A stretch of DNA of 64,000 nucleotides from Streptomyces flaveus. GTDB taxonomy: Bacteria; Actinomycetota; Actinomycetes; Streptomycetales; Streptomycetaceae. The stretch is from the NCBI RefSeq assembly GCF_014647675.1, contig NZ_BMPQ01000021.1, positions 80,167 to 144,166 of the forward strand, read 5' to 3'. A program made the position numbers and the translations under genes. Below are positions 24,062-32,793 of the stretch, piece after piece. A model generated the notes under the pieces. It was given only the letters and a program-made list of their open reading frames with translations, was not told the origin of the DNA and searched no databases. The first letter of the stretch is position 1; the number at the start of each line of letters is the position of its first letter.

Positions 24062-26290
24062 ATGATCCCCCCTTGGCAGGACCCCGCTCTGCCCGCAGGC
24101 GTCCGCGCCGCCGACCTGCTCGCCCGCATGACCCCGCAGGAGAAGATCGCGCAGCTCTACGGCGTCTGGCCCGGCTCGAACGAGACCCCGGGCGGGGACA
24201 TGGCGCCGCTGCAGCACGCCCTGTCCGAGGACGTGGACCTCACCGAGCTGCTCCCACACGGCCTCGGCCAGCTGACCCGCCCCTTCGGCACGTCACCGGT
24301 CGAACCGGCCGAGGGCGTCGCCCGGCTGGCCTCCCTCCAGGAACGCGTCCGCGGCGCGAACCGCTTCCGGCTGCCCGCCCTCGCGCACGAAGAGTGCCTC
24401 ACCGGCTTCACGGCCTGGCAGGCCACGATCTTTCCCACGCCGCTCGCCTGGGGCGCGAGCTTCGACCCGGCCCTGGTGAAGGAGATGGCGTCGGCGATCG
24501 GGGCCTCGATGAAGTCGGTCGGCATCCACCAGGGGCTGGCTCCCGTTCTCGACGTCGTACGGGATCCGCGCTGGGGCCGCACGGAGGAGTCGATCGGCGA
24601 GGACCCCTACCTCGTGGCGACCGTCGGCACCGCGTACGTCCAGGGCCTCGAGGAGGCGGGCATCGTCTCCACGCTCAAGCACTTCGCCGGGTACTCCGCC
24701 TCGCGCGGCGCCCGCAACCACGCGCCCGTGTCGATCGGGCCGCGCGAACTGGCGGACGTCCTCCTGCCGCCGTTCGAGATGGCCCTGCGGGACGGCGGCG
24801 CACGGTCCGTGATGGCGGCGTACAACGACATCGACGGGGTGCCCGCGCACGCGCACCGCCGACTGCTCACCGAACTCCTCCGGGAGGACTGGCAGTTCAC
24901 GGGAACCGTCGTCTCCGACTACTTCGGCGTGTCCTTCCTGGAGACGGCGCACCAACTCGTGGACTCCCCGGCGGGAGCGGCGGCGCTCGCGCTCGCGGCG
25001 GGAGTGGACGTGGAACTGCCGGCGGTTCGCTGCCTGGGGTCGGGGCCCCTCGACGAGGAGCTGGTGGACCGGGCCGCGCTGCGCGTTCTGACGCAGAAGT
25101 GCGAGCTGGGGCTGCTGGATCCCGACTGGACGCCGCCCGCGGCACCATCCGCTCCGGTCGATCTCGATCCACCCCACATGCGGGTACTGGCACGGCGGCT
25201 GGCGGAGGAGTCGGTCGTCCTGCTGTCCAACGACCGCACACTGCCCCTCGCCCCCGAAGCGCGGCGGATCGCGGTCCTCGGCCCGCTCGCCGACGACCCG
25301 GCGGCCATGCTCGGCTGCTACACGTTCCCCCGCCACGTCCTCCTCGACCACCCCGAGGTTCCGACGGGGGTCGCCGTGCCGACGCTGCTGGAAGCGCTGC
25401 GCGCGGAGCTGCCGGACGTGGAGTTCGTGGACGATCCGGTGGCGGCCGAGCTGTGCGTGGTCGCGGTCGGCGACCGGTCGGGGCTGTTCGGGCGCGGCAC
25501 GTCGGGTGAGGGCTGCGACGCGGCGGACCTCGAACTGCCCGACGGGCAGGGCGCGTTGCTGGACAAGGCGCTGGCATCCGGAACGCCGGTCGTCCTGGTC
25601 GTGCTCTCGGGCCGCCCCTATGCGCTCGGACGCTGGGCGGACCGGTGCGGCGCGGTGGTGCAGGCGTTCTTCCCCGGCGAGGAGGGAGGGCCCGCGGTGG
25701 CCGGCGTACTGTCGGGGCGGGTCAACCCGTCCGGGAGGCTCCCCGTGAGCGTGCCACGCGACCCCGCGGGGCAGCCCTGGACGTACCTCGCCCCGCCGCT
25801 CGGACAACGCGGAGAGGCCAGCAGCCTCGACCCCACGCCGCTGTTCCCGTTCGGACACGGGCTGTCCTACACGACGTACGACTGGCAGGAGCCGACGGTC
25901 GACGCCGACGCGTTCCCGACGGACGGCGAGACCACGCTGCGTCTGACAGTGCGCAACACCGGGAAGCGGCCCGGCGCGGAGCTCGTCCAGCTCTATCTCC
26001 ACGACCCGGTCGGCAAAGTGGCCCGCCCGGTGGCCCGACTGGTGGGCTATGCGCGGGTGCCGCTGGAGGCGGGGGAGTCGGCGGAGGTCCACTTCACGTT
26101 TCCGGCGGACCTGGCCGCGTACACCGGGCCGGACGGCAACCGGATCGTGGAACCCGGAGAGCTGGAGCTGCGGTTGGCCGCGTCCTGCGCCGAGGGAGAT
26201 GTGCGGCATGCGGTACCGGTCACGCTGACCGGGCCGGAGCGGGTGGTGGGCCGGGAGCGGCGGATGCGGTGTGAAGTACGGGTGAAGTGA
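24062..26290 (+). CDS. Glycoside hydrolase family 3 beta-glycosidase (beta-xylosidase-like)
   Basis: The 742-residue enzyme has no signal peptide and should act in the cytoplasm on imported oligosaccharides. The GH3 N-terminal barrel carries RDPRWGRTEESIGEDPYLVA and KHFAGYSA, and the nucleophile is D286 in TVVSDYFGVSFLET. The C-terminal alpha/beta domain includes VVVLSG-type and FFPGEEGGPAVAGVLSGRVN sequences, and a fibronectin-III-like domain ends the protein (VQLYLHDPVGKVARPVARLV). The operon layout matches bxlA-type beta-xylosidase loci; specificity is inferred. ATG at 24062 follows GAGGAG. Confidence 0.88.
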   Translation: MIPPWQDPALPAGVRAADLLARMTPQEKIAQLYGVWPGSNETPGGDMAPLQHALSEDVDLTELLPHGLGQLTRPFGTSPVEPAEGVARLASLQERVRGANRFRLPALAHEECLTGFTAWQATIFPTPLAWGASFDPALVKEMASAIGASMKSVGIHQGLAPVLDVVRDPRWGRTEESIGEDPYLVATVGTAYVQGLEEAGIVSTLKHFAGYSASRGARNHAPVSIGPRELADVLLPPFEMALRDGGARSVMAAYNDIDGVPAHAHRRLLTELLREDWQFTGTVVSDYFGVSFLETAHQLVDSPAGAAALALAAGVDVELPAVRCLGSGPLDEELVDRAALRVLTQKCELGLLDPDWTPPAAPSAPVDLDPPHMRVLARRLAEESVVLLSNDRTLPLAPEARRIAVLGPLADDPAAMLGCYTFPRHVLLDHPEVPTGVAVPTLLEALRAELPDVEFVDDPVAAELCVVAVGDRSGLFGRGTSGEGCDAADLELPDGQGALLDKALASGTPVVLVVLSGRPYALGRWADRCGAVVQAFFPGEEGGPAVAGVLSGRVNPSGRLPVSVPRDPAGQPWTYLAPPLGQRGEASSLDPTPLFPFGHGLSYTTYDWQEPTVDADAFPTDGETTLRLTVRNTGKRPGAELVQLYLHDPVGKVARPVARLVGYARVPLEAGESAEVHFTFPADLAAYTGPDGNRIVEPGELELRLAASCAEGDVRHAVPVTLTGPERVVGRERRMRCEVRVK

Positions 26291-26425
26291 GAGGGCCGAG
26301 CCGTGCCTCGGTTTCCCCTGTTCTGGCTCGTCCTGCCCTCGTTCTCCGGGGGTGTTCCCGGCGGGAGAGAGGAGGGAGCGAGACATGGCCGTCGCGGGCT
26401 CGGCCGCCGCCTCATCCGAAGGTAG

Positions 26426-26438
26426 CCGAATGTTTCGG
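26426..26438. promoter_or_regulatory. Candidate LacI operator upstream of second regulator
   Basis: CCGAATGTTTCGG is a perfect interrupted palindrome (CCGAA-TGT-TTCGG) about 80 bp upstream of the LacI gene at 26518. It shares the CGAA-N3-TTCG form with 27539-27549, consistent with autoregulation. Confidence 0.5.
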
Positions 26439-26517
26439 ATTGTGCTTCGAATGTTACGGGAATGTATAGCTGTCAAAGGGCTTCGTCAAGAGAGTGCGCA
26501 GAGATACGATCGCGCTC

Positions 26518-27561
26518 ATGACTCACCCGAATCCCGCCGTGGCCCGGTCCGCGACGCTCGCCGAGATCGCCCGCGAGGCGGGAGTCTCGGCTCCGACTGT
26601 TTCGAAGGTGCTCAACGGCCGTGCCGATGTGGCCCCGGCGACCCGTAGTCGCGTCGAGGAGCTGCTGCGCCACCACGGTTATCGGCGGCGCCGGGCCGAG
26701 GCGTCCCGTTCGCCCTTGATCGACCTGGTCTTCCACGAGCTGGAGAGCGCCTGGGCGATGGAGGTCATCCGGGGCGTCGAGAACGTCGCGCGGGACGAGG
26801 GGCTGAGCGTGGTGCTCTCCGAGAGCGCGGGCCGCCTCACCCCGGGGCGTACCTGGGCCGACCAGGTCGCGGCCCGCCGGCCGCACGGCGTCGTGCTCGT
26901 GCTGAGCGGGCTCGACGAGTCCCAGCGGGCGCTGCTCACCAGCCGCTCCATCCCGTTCGTGGTGATGGACCCGGCCGGCGACCCCGGCGACGACGTGCCG
27001 TCCGTCGGCGCCACCAACTGGCAGGGCGGGCTTGCCGCGACCCGCCATCTCGTGGACCTCGGCCACCGGCGGATCGGGGTGATCAGCGGGCCCTCGCGGA
27101 TGATGTGCAGCCGGGCGCGGCTCGACGGCTACCGGGCCGCGCTGGAGACGGCCGGACTGCCCGTCGACCCCTCGCTGATCCGCACCGGCGACTTCCACCA
27201 CGAGGCCGGCTACCGCTGCGGGCTCGAACTGCTGAAGCTGCCCGACCGGCCGACGGCCGTCTTCGCGGGAAACGACCTCCAGGCACTCGGGCTGTACGAG
27301 GCCGCCCGTGAGCGGGGACTTCGCGTGCCCGAGGACCTCAGCATCGTCGGCTTCGACGACCTGCCGGTGGCCCGCTGGGTGGGCCCGCCGCTGACCACCG
27401 TCCGCCAGCCGCTCATGGAGATGGCCGAGGCGGCGGCCCGGCTCGTCCTCGACCTCGGACGCGGGGAACGGCCGACGACAGCGACGCGGGTGGAGTTGGC
27501 GACGAGTCTGGTGGTGCGGAGCAGTACGGAAGGCGTACCGAAAGTTTCGAAACTTCAGTAG
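26518..27561 (+). CDS. Second LacI-family transcriptional regulator
   Basis: The 347-residue protein has the HTH TLAEIAREAGVSAPTVSKVL and an effector domain closely resembling the first LacI protein of this locus (LIDLVFHELESAWAMEVIRG; RLDGYRAALETAGLP; SIVGFDDLPVARWVGPPLTT). The two are probably paralogues recognising related operators and ligands. ATG at 26518 is preferred to an in-frame ATG at 26494 because it sits just before the regular N-terminus. Its final codons overlap a palindromic operator-like site. Confidence 0.9.
   Translation: MTHPNPAVARSATLAEIAREAGVSAPTVSKVLNGRADVAPATRSRVEELLRHHGYRRRRAEASRSPLIDLVFHELESAWAMEVIRGVENVARDEGLSVVLSESAGRLTPGRTWADQVAARRPHGVVLVLSGLDESQRALLTSRSIPFVVMDPAGDPGDDVPSVGATNWQGGLAATRHLVDLGHRRIGVISGPSRMMCSRARLDGYRAALETAGLPVDPSLIRTGDFHHEAGYRCGLELLKLPDRPTAVFAGNDLQALGLYEAARERGLRVPEDLSIVGFDDLPVARWVGPPLTTVRQPLMEMAEAAARLVLDLGRGERPTTATRVELATSLVVRSSTEGVPKVSKLQ
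27538..27556. promoter_or_regulatory. Operator-like palindrome at the 3' end of the LacI gene
   Basis: CCGAAAGTTTCGAAACTTC contains CGAA-AGT-TTCG and a perfect 14-bp palindrome (27542-27555). It overlaps the last codons and stop region of the regulator and lies about 90 bp upstream of the LCP gene at 27645. The following 27560-27640 stretch is unusually AT-rich for this window. Confidence 0.5.
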
Positions 27562-27644
27562 AAAACCAACGAAATATGAGAGTTTCCTCAGTAAAAGTCG
27601 TCAGGGGTTTCCGCGCGTAACAATTCGGACTTACGTTCCTCTCT

Positions 27645-28763
27645 GTGAGCGGAGACGGCAGAGGCGGCGAAGGCGGGACTGAGGGTGAGAACAGCGACGG
27701 CGAGCGCGGCGGCACCGTCGACCGCGGTGCCGACGGTGTCGGAAGTGCCGACAAGGTCGGCAGGCGCTCACGGCTGCTCAAGGCCACGGGCATCGCGCTC
27801 GGTTGTGTACTCACCCTCTCGCTCGCCGGGGCGGCATGGGCGTACTGGCACCTGAACCACAACATCGACAGCGTCGACATCAACAGCGCACTCGGCGACG
27901 ACCGCCCGGCGCGCGCCATGGTGACGCCGGACGGCGCCGCCTCTCCGCTGCCGAGCGGCGCCCTGAACATCCTGGTCCTCGGCTCGGACTCGCGCAGCGG
28001 CGAACGCAACGCCACGCTCGGCGGGGGCGGCGAGAGCTCCGGCGCCCGCTCCGACACGGCGATGGTCGTCCACATCGACGAGGGCCGTACGGGTGCGACG
28101 ATCGTGAGCATCCCGCGCGACACGCTCGTCACGCGCCCGGCCTGCCCGCGGGAGTCGGGCGGTTCGACCTCGGTGGCGTACAACGCGATGTTCAACAGCG
28201 CGTACTCCGTGGGCGGTCCGGTCTGCGCGGTCAAGACGGTGGAATCCATGACGAACGTCCGCATGGACCACTACATAGAGATCGACTTCGCCGGTTTCGC
28301 GGACCTGGTGGACGCGCTGGGCGGCGTCACGGTGACGACGGACGAGGACATCTCCGACGAGGACAGCCATCTCGAACTGGAGGCGGGCACCCACCACCTC
28401 AACGGCAAGCAGGCCCTCGCCCTCGCCCGCACCCGCCACGGCATAGGAGACGGCAGCGACCTCGGCCGCATAGGCCTCCAGCAAACCCTGGTCAAGGCCC
28501 TGCTGGACCAGGTCTCCGCCACCGACCTCCTCACCAACCCCGCCAAGCTCTACAACGTCGCCGAAACCCTCACCGACAGCCTCACCACGGACACGGACCT
28601 GGACTCGCTCAGCGAGCTGATGAGCCTCGGCCAGAGCCTGAGCGGCTTGTCCTCGGCCGACACCAGAACAGTGACGATGCCGGTGGTCCCGGCCCCCTTC
28701 GACCGCAACCGGGTGGTCGCGGACGAGCCGGAGGCTGGGGAGCTGTGGGAGTCCCTGCGGTGA
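27645..28763 (+). CDS. LCP (LytR-CpsA-Psr) family protein
   Basis: LCP enzymes attach glycopolymers such as teichoic-type acids to peptidoglycan from lipid-linked precursors. The 372-residue protein has a Gly-rich cytoplasmic head and one transmembrane helix (about residues 46-68). The LCP domain shows ILVLGSDSRSGERN, SDTAMVVHID, IVSIPRDTLV, DHYIEIDFAGFADLVDALGG and ALALARTRH. No LytR_C domain follows. Start is GTG at 27645. It stands alone, 21 kb from the LCP array at the other end of the window. Confidence 0.92.
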   Translation: MSGDGRGGEGGTEGENSDGERGGTVDRGADGVGSADKVGRRSRLLKATGIALGCVLTLSLAGAAWAYWHLNHNIDSVDINSALGDDRPARAMVTPDGAASPLPSGALNILVLGSDSRSGERNATLGGGGESSGARSDTAMVVHIDEGRTGATIVSIPRDTLVTRPACPRESGGSTSVAYNAMFNSAYSVGGPVCAVKTVESMTNVRMDHYIEIDFAGFADLVDALGGVTVTTDEDISDEDSHLELEAGTHHLNGKQALALARTRHGIGDGSDLGRIGLQQTLVKALLDQVSATDLLTNPAKLYNVAETLTDSLTTDTDLDSLSELMSLGQSLSGLSSADTRTVTMPVVPAPFDRNRVVADEPEAGELWESLR

Positions 28764-28861
28764 CCTCCGTGGCAGTGGGCCTCCTGGACCTCCTGGCAGT
28801 GAACTCCCTGGCTGCCAAAGTCCGTTGAGGTACCGCCGCCTGTCGGGGAGAGTCTGCGGAC

Positions 28862-29410
28862 ATGGAGTTCTTCTGCTACCACCGCGACCGGCCCGACTCC
28901 CTCAAACTGCGCCATGAACTGCTGGAAGACCACTGGTCGTACATGGACGGATACGCGTCACAGCTGATCGCCCGCGGCCCAACCTTCGCCACCGACGGCG
29001 AAACACCCACCGGCAGCGTCCACATCGTCGACCTGCCGGACCCCGCCGCCGCCCGCGCCTTCGCCTTCGACGAGCCCAACTACCAGGCGGGCGCGTACCG
29101 GGACGTACTGCTGCGCCGGTGGCGCAACCTGCTGGGCCGCACCATGTGGGACTTCCCCGGTGACCGGACAGGCGGCAACCGCTACCTGGTGCTCGGCCTC
29201 GGCTCGGGCCAGGCCGCCGACCTCGAAGTCCCGCCCGACCAGGACGAGTTGATCGCGTACGGGCCCCTGCTGTCCGACGACGGCGCCACATGGCTGGGTA
29301 CGGCAGCACTGGTCCGAGCTCCGGACCTGGACGCGGCACGCGCCGTCCTGACCCAGGACCAGTATGCCGATATCGAGTTCCACGACTGGGAGTTCGGCGG
29401 GCGGCGGTAA
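28862..29410 (+). CDS. YciI-like protein with two YCII domains
   Basis: The 182-residue protein consists of two YCII-type halves. The first is MEFFCYHRDRPDSLKLRHEL with HIVDLPDPAAARAFAFDEPN; the second has RYLVLGLGSG and YGPLLSDDGATWLGTAALVR. YCII proteins are small ferredoxin-like proteins whose enzyme activities are mostly unproven. It is not the DGPF type usually linked to ECF42 sigma factors. No signal peptide. Confidence 0.75.
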   Translation: MEFFCYHRDRPDSLKLRHELLEDHWSYMDGYASQLIARGPTFATDGETPTGSVHIVDLPDPAAARAFAFDEPNYQAGAYRDVLLRRWRNLLGRTMWDFPGDRTGGNRYLVLGLGSGQAADLEVPPDQDELIAYGPLLSDDGATWLGTAALVRAPDLDAARAVLTQDQYADIEFHDWEFGGRR

Positions 29411-29684
29411 CTCGGGGCTCGAAGCTCAACTCGATCGATGACGCCCCCGAATTGACCGTCTCCGCCTCTGCGGGGGCGAAGTTCGGCGGGCACGTCGAGG
29501 CTTGAGCTTCGGGAGTCGGGATTCGAGACTCTTTTGCAAGGAATGGGTGGGTTGGTTCACCCCGCCCTCCCTCCCCTGTGGCTGTGTGCGGAGGGCCCAA
29601 GGGGCGCTCGGGCCAGGGGAGATGACTTTTTGCGATCGAGTCGCGACGGAGTGTGGCAAGCGTGTAGCGTGCGCGGAAAGTAAT

Positions 29685-29719
29685 GACCCCCGTGGGTGTT
29701 GGAGCACCGCGCGGGGGTC
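29685..29719 (+). promoter_or_regulatory. Leader hairpin upstream of the winged-helix gene
   Basis: GACCCCCG (29685-29692) pairs with CGGGGGTC (29712-29719), with part of the loop also able to pair. It lies in the 342-bp gap 29411-29751, 32 bp before the next start codon. Otherwise that gap shows no gene; a short AT-richer stretch near 29620 could hold a promoter. Confidence 0.4.
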
Positions 29720-29751
29720 TGACCAACGAATCGAAACGAGCCCTTCGATCC

Positions 29752-30597
29752 ATGGCTACCGCCCAGCTTAGTGCTGCCCCGCGCCCCTCCGCCCACCCCA
29801 TGGCCAATCCGGGGTACGGAAAGAAGTCGGCGCCCGACCAAGAGCCCCGTACCGGACGGGACTTCGATCATCTGCCCGCTCGCGAGGCCTCGATCGCGAC
29901 GTACCTGGACCGGCTCGACGACGAGTCCGACATCTCCATCAAGACGCTGGCCAAACACCTCCCACACGGCCAGTGCGCCATCGGCACCGCCCTCAACAAC
30001 CTCTCCGCAGCAGGGCACTTGCGCCGCGTACGCCGTCCGGTCACCGTCGACGGCTGCCCGCGCTGGGTGTGGCACACCTTCTTCTCGCGTACCGCGCGCG
30101 ACGATGCCTGGTGGGACTCCTTCCTCGCCGGGAAGGCACCGGTCACCGAGCCCTCGCGGGTGGCACGGTCGATCGCGTACGACGTACTCGCCCGGCTCGG
30201 CCGCAACGACGCCCGGCTGACGCTCTCGGCCGCCGAGTGCGGGGCGCTGGAGGAGCACGCGGCCGAGTGGTTCGCGCGGGGTGCGGGGGAGGCGCAGCTC
30301 GTGCAGGCGGTGTCCGCCGGGCTCCCCGAACGGGTCGAGCACGCCTACGGCTTCGTACGCGCCCGGCTCCTTGCCAAGCTTCCGCCCGAACAGCATCAGC
30401 CCAGGCAGCCGCGTTACGAGATGGTCTGCACGGCGTGCGGCGAGCCGGGGTCGTCAGGCGGGCTGCGGGGCGGGTTGTGCGGAGGCTGCTGGGGAGAGCG
30501 GCCCGGCCTTGAGGCCGACCGGGTTCACGACCACGCGGAGCGGCTGCGTGCCGCCCTGCGCACAGGGACACGTACAGAGAAAGGAGCAAGCGCATGA
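29752..30597 (+). CDS. Winged-helix DNA-binding-like protein with C-terminal zinc-ribbon motif
   Basis: The 281-residue protein has a probable wHTH region at about residues 40-110 (EASIATYLDRLDDESDISIK; NLSAAGHLRRVRRPV) and a helical middle region. A CxxC-x14-CxxC pair follows (CTAC...CGGC) near residue 235, likely binding zinc. It ends in a basic, Arg-rich tail. The ATG at 29752 was chosen over an upstream start at 29683 because 29683-29720 forms the leader hairpin. Its TGA overlaps the ATG of the Uma2 gene, so the two are coupled. Target and role unknown. Confidence 0.65.
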   Translation: MATAQLSAAPRPSAHPMANPGYGKKSAPDQEPRTGRDFDHLPAREASIATYLDRLDDESDISIKTLAKHLPHGQCAIGTALNNLSAAGHLRRVRRPVTVDGCPRWVWHTFFSRTARDDAWWDSFLAGKAPVTEPSRVARSIAYDVLARLGRNDARLTLSAAECGALEEHAAEWFARGAGEAQLVQAVSAGLPERVEHAYGFVRARLLAKLPPEQHQPRQPRYEMVCTACGEPGSSGGLRGGLCGGCWGERPGLEADRVHDHAERLRAALRTGTRTEKGASA

Positions 30598-31244
30598 CGA
30601 TCGTGCAGCACAGCCCACCCGAACTCGGGGCAGGATGGAGGGGAGGAGGCGACGCTATGACCCCCAGCACTGCTGATCACCAGCCCCAGATGCTCGTCGA
30701 GGAATTCGAGGAGCTCGCCCGGAACGCACCCGAGCTTGTGCGACTGGAGTTCATCAACGGAAAGGTCGTGGTCAAGCCCGTGCCGGACGGCAACCACAGC
30801 GAGATCGTCGCTTGGCTCACGAAAGTGTGCATGCAGCATCGTCCGGATCTCATGCTGTACGCGGAGCGGGAACTCAAGATCGAGAAGTACCGCAAGGGGC
30901 GAGCCAAAGCGGACGGGGTTCTGGCTCCCGATAGACACTTCGTCGGAACTGGCGAGTGGGCCGAGCCGGACGGCGTCCTGATGACCGTCGAGGTCACCTC
31001 CCGCGACCGGGACGCGAACCAGCGCGACCGAATCGACAAGCCGTACGGCTACGCGGCCGCGGGAATCCCCATCTACCTTCTCGTTGACCGGGATGCGAAC
31101 AGCGTCGTCGTGCACGCGGACCCGGACCCGGCAAAGGGGAAGTACGACTCGGTCACCAGCCGAGCCTTCGGCGTCGCGATCGACTTGCCGGAACCCGTCG
31201 GCTTCACCCTGGAGACCGACGCGCTCAAGGAGTTCGCCTACTGA
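30594..31244 (+). CDS. Uma2-family (DUF820) PD-(D/E)XK endonuclease-like protein
   Basis: The 216-residue protein shows the Uma2 pattern: VEEFEELARNAPELVRLEFI with NGKV, GNHSEIVAWL, the core KADGVLAP(D), VEVTSRDRDANQRDRIDKPY and YAAAGIPIYLLVDRDANSVV. The acid residues and VEV-x-S correspond to PD-(D/E)XK nuclease positions. Such genes are abundant in Streptomyces and cyanobacteria and have no settled function. A start at ATG 30657 is possible, but the 30594 start overlaps the preceding stop (ATGA). Confidence 0.85.
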   Translation: MTIVQHSPPELGAGWRGGGDAMTPSTADHQPQMLVEEFEELARNAPELVRLEFINGKVVVKPVPDGNHSEIVAWLTKVCMQHRPDLMLYAERELKIEKYRKGRAKADGVLAPDRHFVGTGEWAEPDGVLMTVEVTSRDRDANQRDRIDKPYGYAAAGIPIYLLVDRDANSVVVHADPDPAKGKYDSVTSRAFGVAIDLPEPVGFTLETDALKEFAY

Positions 31245-31328
31245 CTTCTCGCGGGAGGTCGAGGACCGGGAGCCGGACACCGGCTCCCGGCTTGGCCCTG
31301 CGGCCCCGTGGGTGTCTGATGGTGTGGC

Positions 31329-32678
31329 GTGAGAGCAGAGTCGACAGACCAGCCACCGGGCCAGCCGACAGACCCGGCGGGCCCCGCCGGTGAAGAGGGC
31401 ACCGACGGCGCCACCAAGCGCACCATCGAAACCGTCTTCCGCATCGAGTCCCCCCGCATCATCGCCGGCGTAGCCCGCATCGTGCGCGACGTCGGTATCG
31501 CCGAGGAACTCGCGCAGGACGCCCTGGTCGCCGCCCTGGAACAGTGGCCGCGCGACGGCGTCCCGGACAACCCCGGGGCCTGGCTCACGGCCACGGCCAA
31601 GCACCGTGCGATCGATCTCGTACGGCGGCGGGAACGGTACGCCCGCAAGCTGGCGGAGATGGGCCGCGACCTGGAGACGTCCGCGCCACACGGCCACGTC
31701 GACGAACCGTCCGACCCCGACGACATCGACGACGACCTGCTGCGGCTGGTCTTCACCGCCTGCCACCCGGTCCTGTCCGCCGAGGCTCGCGTCGCCCTCA
31801 CCCTGCGCCTGCTCGGCGGCCTGACCACCACCGAGATCGCCCGCGCCTACCTCGTCCCCGAGACGACCATCGCCCAGCGCATCGTCCGCGCCAAGCGGAC
31901 ACTCGCCGCGAAAGGGGTCGCCTTCGAGGTGCCGTACGGGCCGGAGCGCGAGGCCCGGCTCGGGTCCGTGCTCGAGGTCATCTACCTGATCTTCAACGAG
32001 GGGTACGCGGCCACCGCCGGCGACGACTGGCTGCGCCCGGCGCTCTGCGAGGACGCGCTCCGGCTCGCCCGCGTACTGGCCGAGTTGATGCCGAAGGAAC
32101 CCGAAGTGCACGGCCTGGCCGCGCTGTTGGAGCTCCAGGCGTCCCGGTCGGCCGCGCGTACCGGACCGTCGGGCGAGCCGGTCCTCCTCAAGGACCAAAG
32201 CCGGGCCCGCTGGAACCGCATGCTGATCCGTCGCGGTTTCGCCGCTCTCGCCCGCGCCGAGTCGGTCGCCACGGGTGGCGGTCCGGGGCCGTACGTCCTC
32301 CAAGCCGCCATCGCCGCGTGCCACGCCCACGCATACACGTACGAGGAGACCGACTGGAGCCGGATCGCCACGCTGTACGGCCTCCTCGCCGCCCGAACCC
32401 CGTCCCCCGTCGTCGAGTTGAACCGCGCGGTCGCCGTCTCCATGGCCGAGGGCCCCGAACCGGCCCTCGCCATCGTCGACGCCCTGGCCGCCGAACCCGC
32501 CCTGCGCGACTACCACTTGCTCCCCAGCGTGCGCGGCGACCTGCTGGCCCGCCTGGGCCGTACGGCCGAAGCGCGGACCGAGTTCGAGCGCGCGGCGGCG
32601 CTCACGCGCAACGAGCGGGAGCGAGGGCTGTTGCTGGCCCGCGCCGAGGAAGCCCGCGGGGACCGGGGCGCGCGCTGA
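31329..32678 (+). CDS. ECF42-like RNA polymerase sigma factor with TPR-like C-terminal extension
   Basis: The 449-residue protein has sigma region 2 near the N-terminus (ARIVRDVGIAEELAQDALVA; GAWLTATAKHRAIDLVRRRE) and region 4 (LTLRLLGGLTTTEIARAYLV, TTIAQRIVRAKR). A long helical extension from about residue 200 resembles TPR repeats (ARTPSPVVELNRAVAVSMAE). This architecture defines the ECF42 group, which is regulated through the extension rather than an anti-sigma factor and is usually encoded beside a DGPF gene. No DGPF gene is adjacent here. Start is GTG at 31329. Confidence 0.88.
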   Translation: MRAESTDQPPGQPTDPAGPAGEEGTDGATKRTIETVFRIESPRIIAGVARIVRDVGIAEELAQDALVAALEQWPRDGVPDNPGAWLTATAKHRAIDLVRRRERYARKLAEMGRDLETSAPHGHVDEPSDPDDIDDDLLRLVFTACHPVLSAEARVALTLRLLGGLTTTEIARAYLVPETTIAQRIVRAKRTLAAKGVAFEVPYGPEREARLGSVLEVIYLIFNEGYAATAGDDWLRPALCEDALRLARVLAELMPKEPEVHGLAALLELQASRSAARTGPSGEPVLLKDQSRARWNRMLIRRGFAALARAESVATGGGPGPYVLQAAIAACHAHAYTYEETDWSRIATLYGLLAARTPSPVVELNRAVAVSMAEGPEPALAIVDALAAEPALRDYHLLPSVRGDLLARLGRTAEARTEFERAAALTRNERERGLLLARAEEARGDRGAR

Positions 32679-32793
32679 GGACATGCGGGCCCTGCGTCCC
32701 CATGCCCCGAACGCCCCACCCACCGAGACCCCACCCCGCCCCCATGTCACGGTGGCTCTACGTGTTGGCATCCCCGGACACCGGAGCTCCGCC

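Noticed and set aside
24293..26476. 727-codon minus-strand ORF
   Set aside because: It is the shadow of the GH3 gene, with no family motif.
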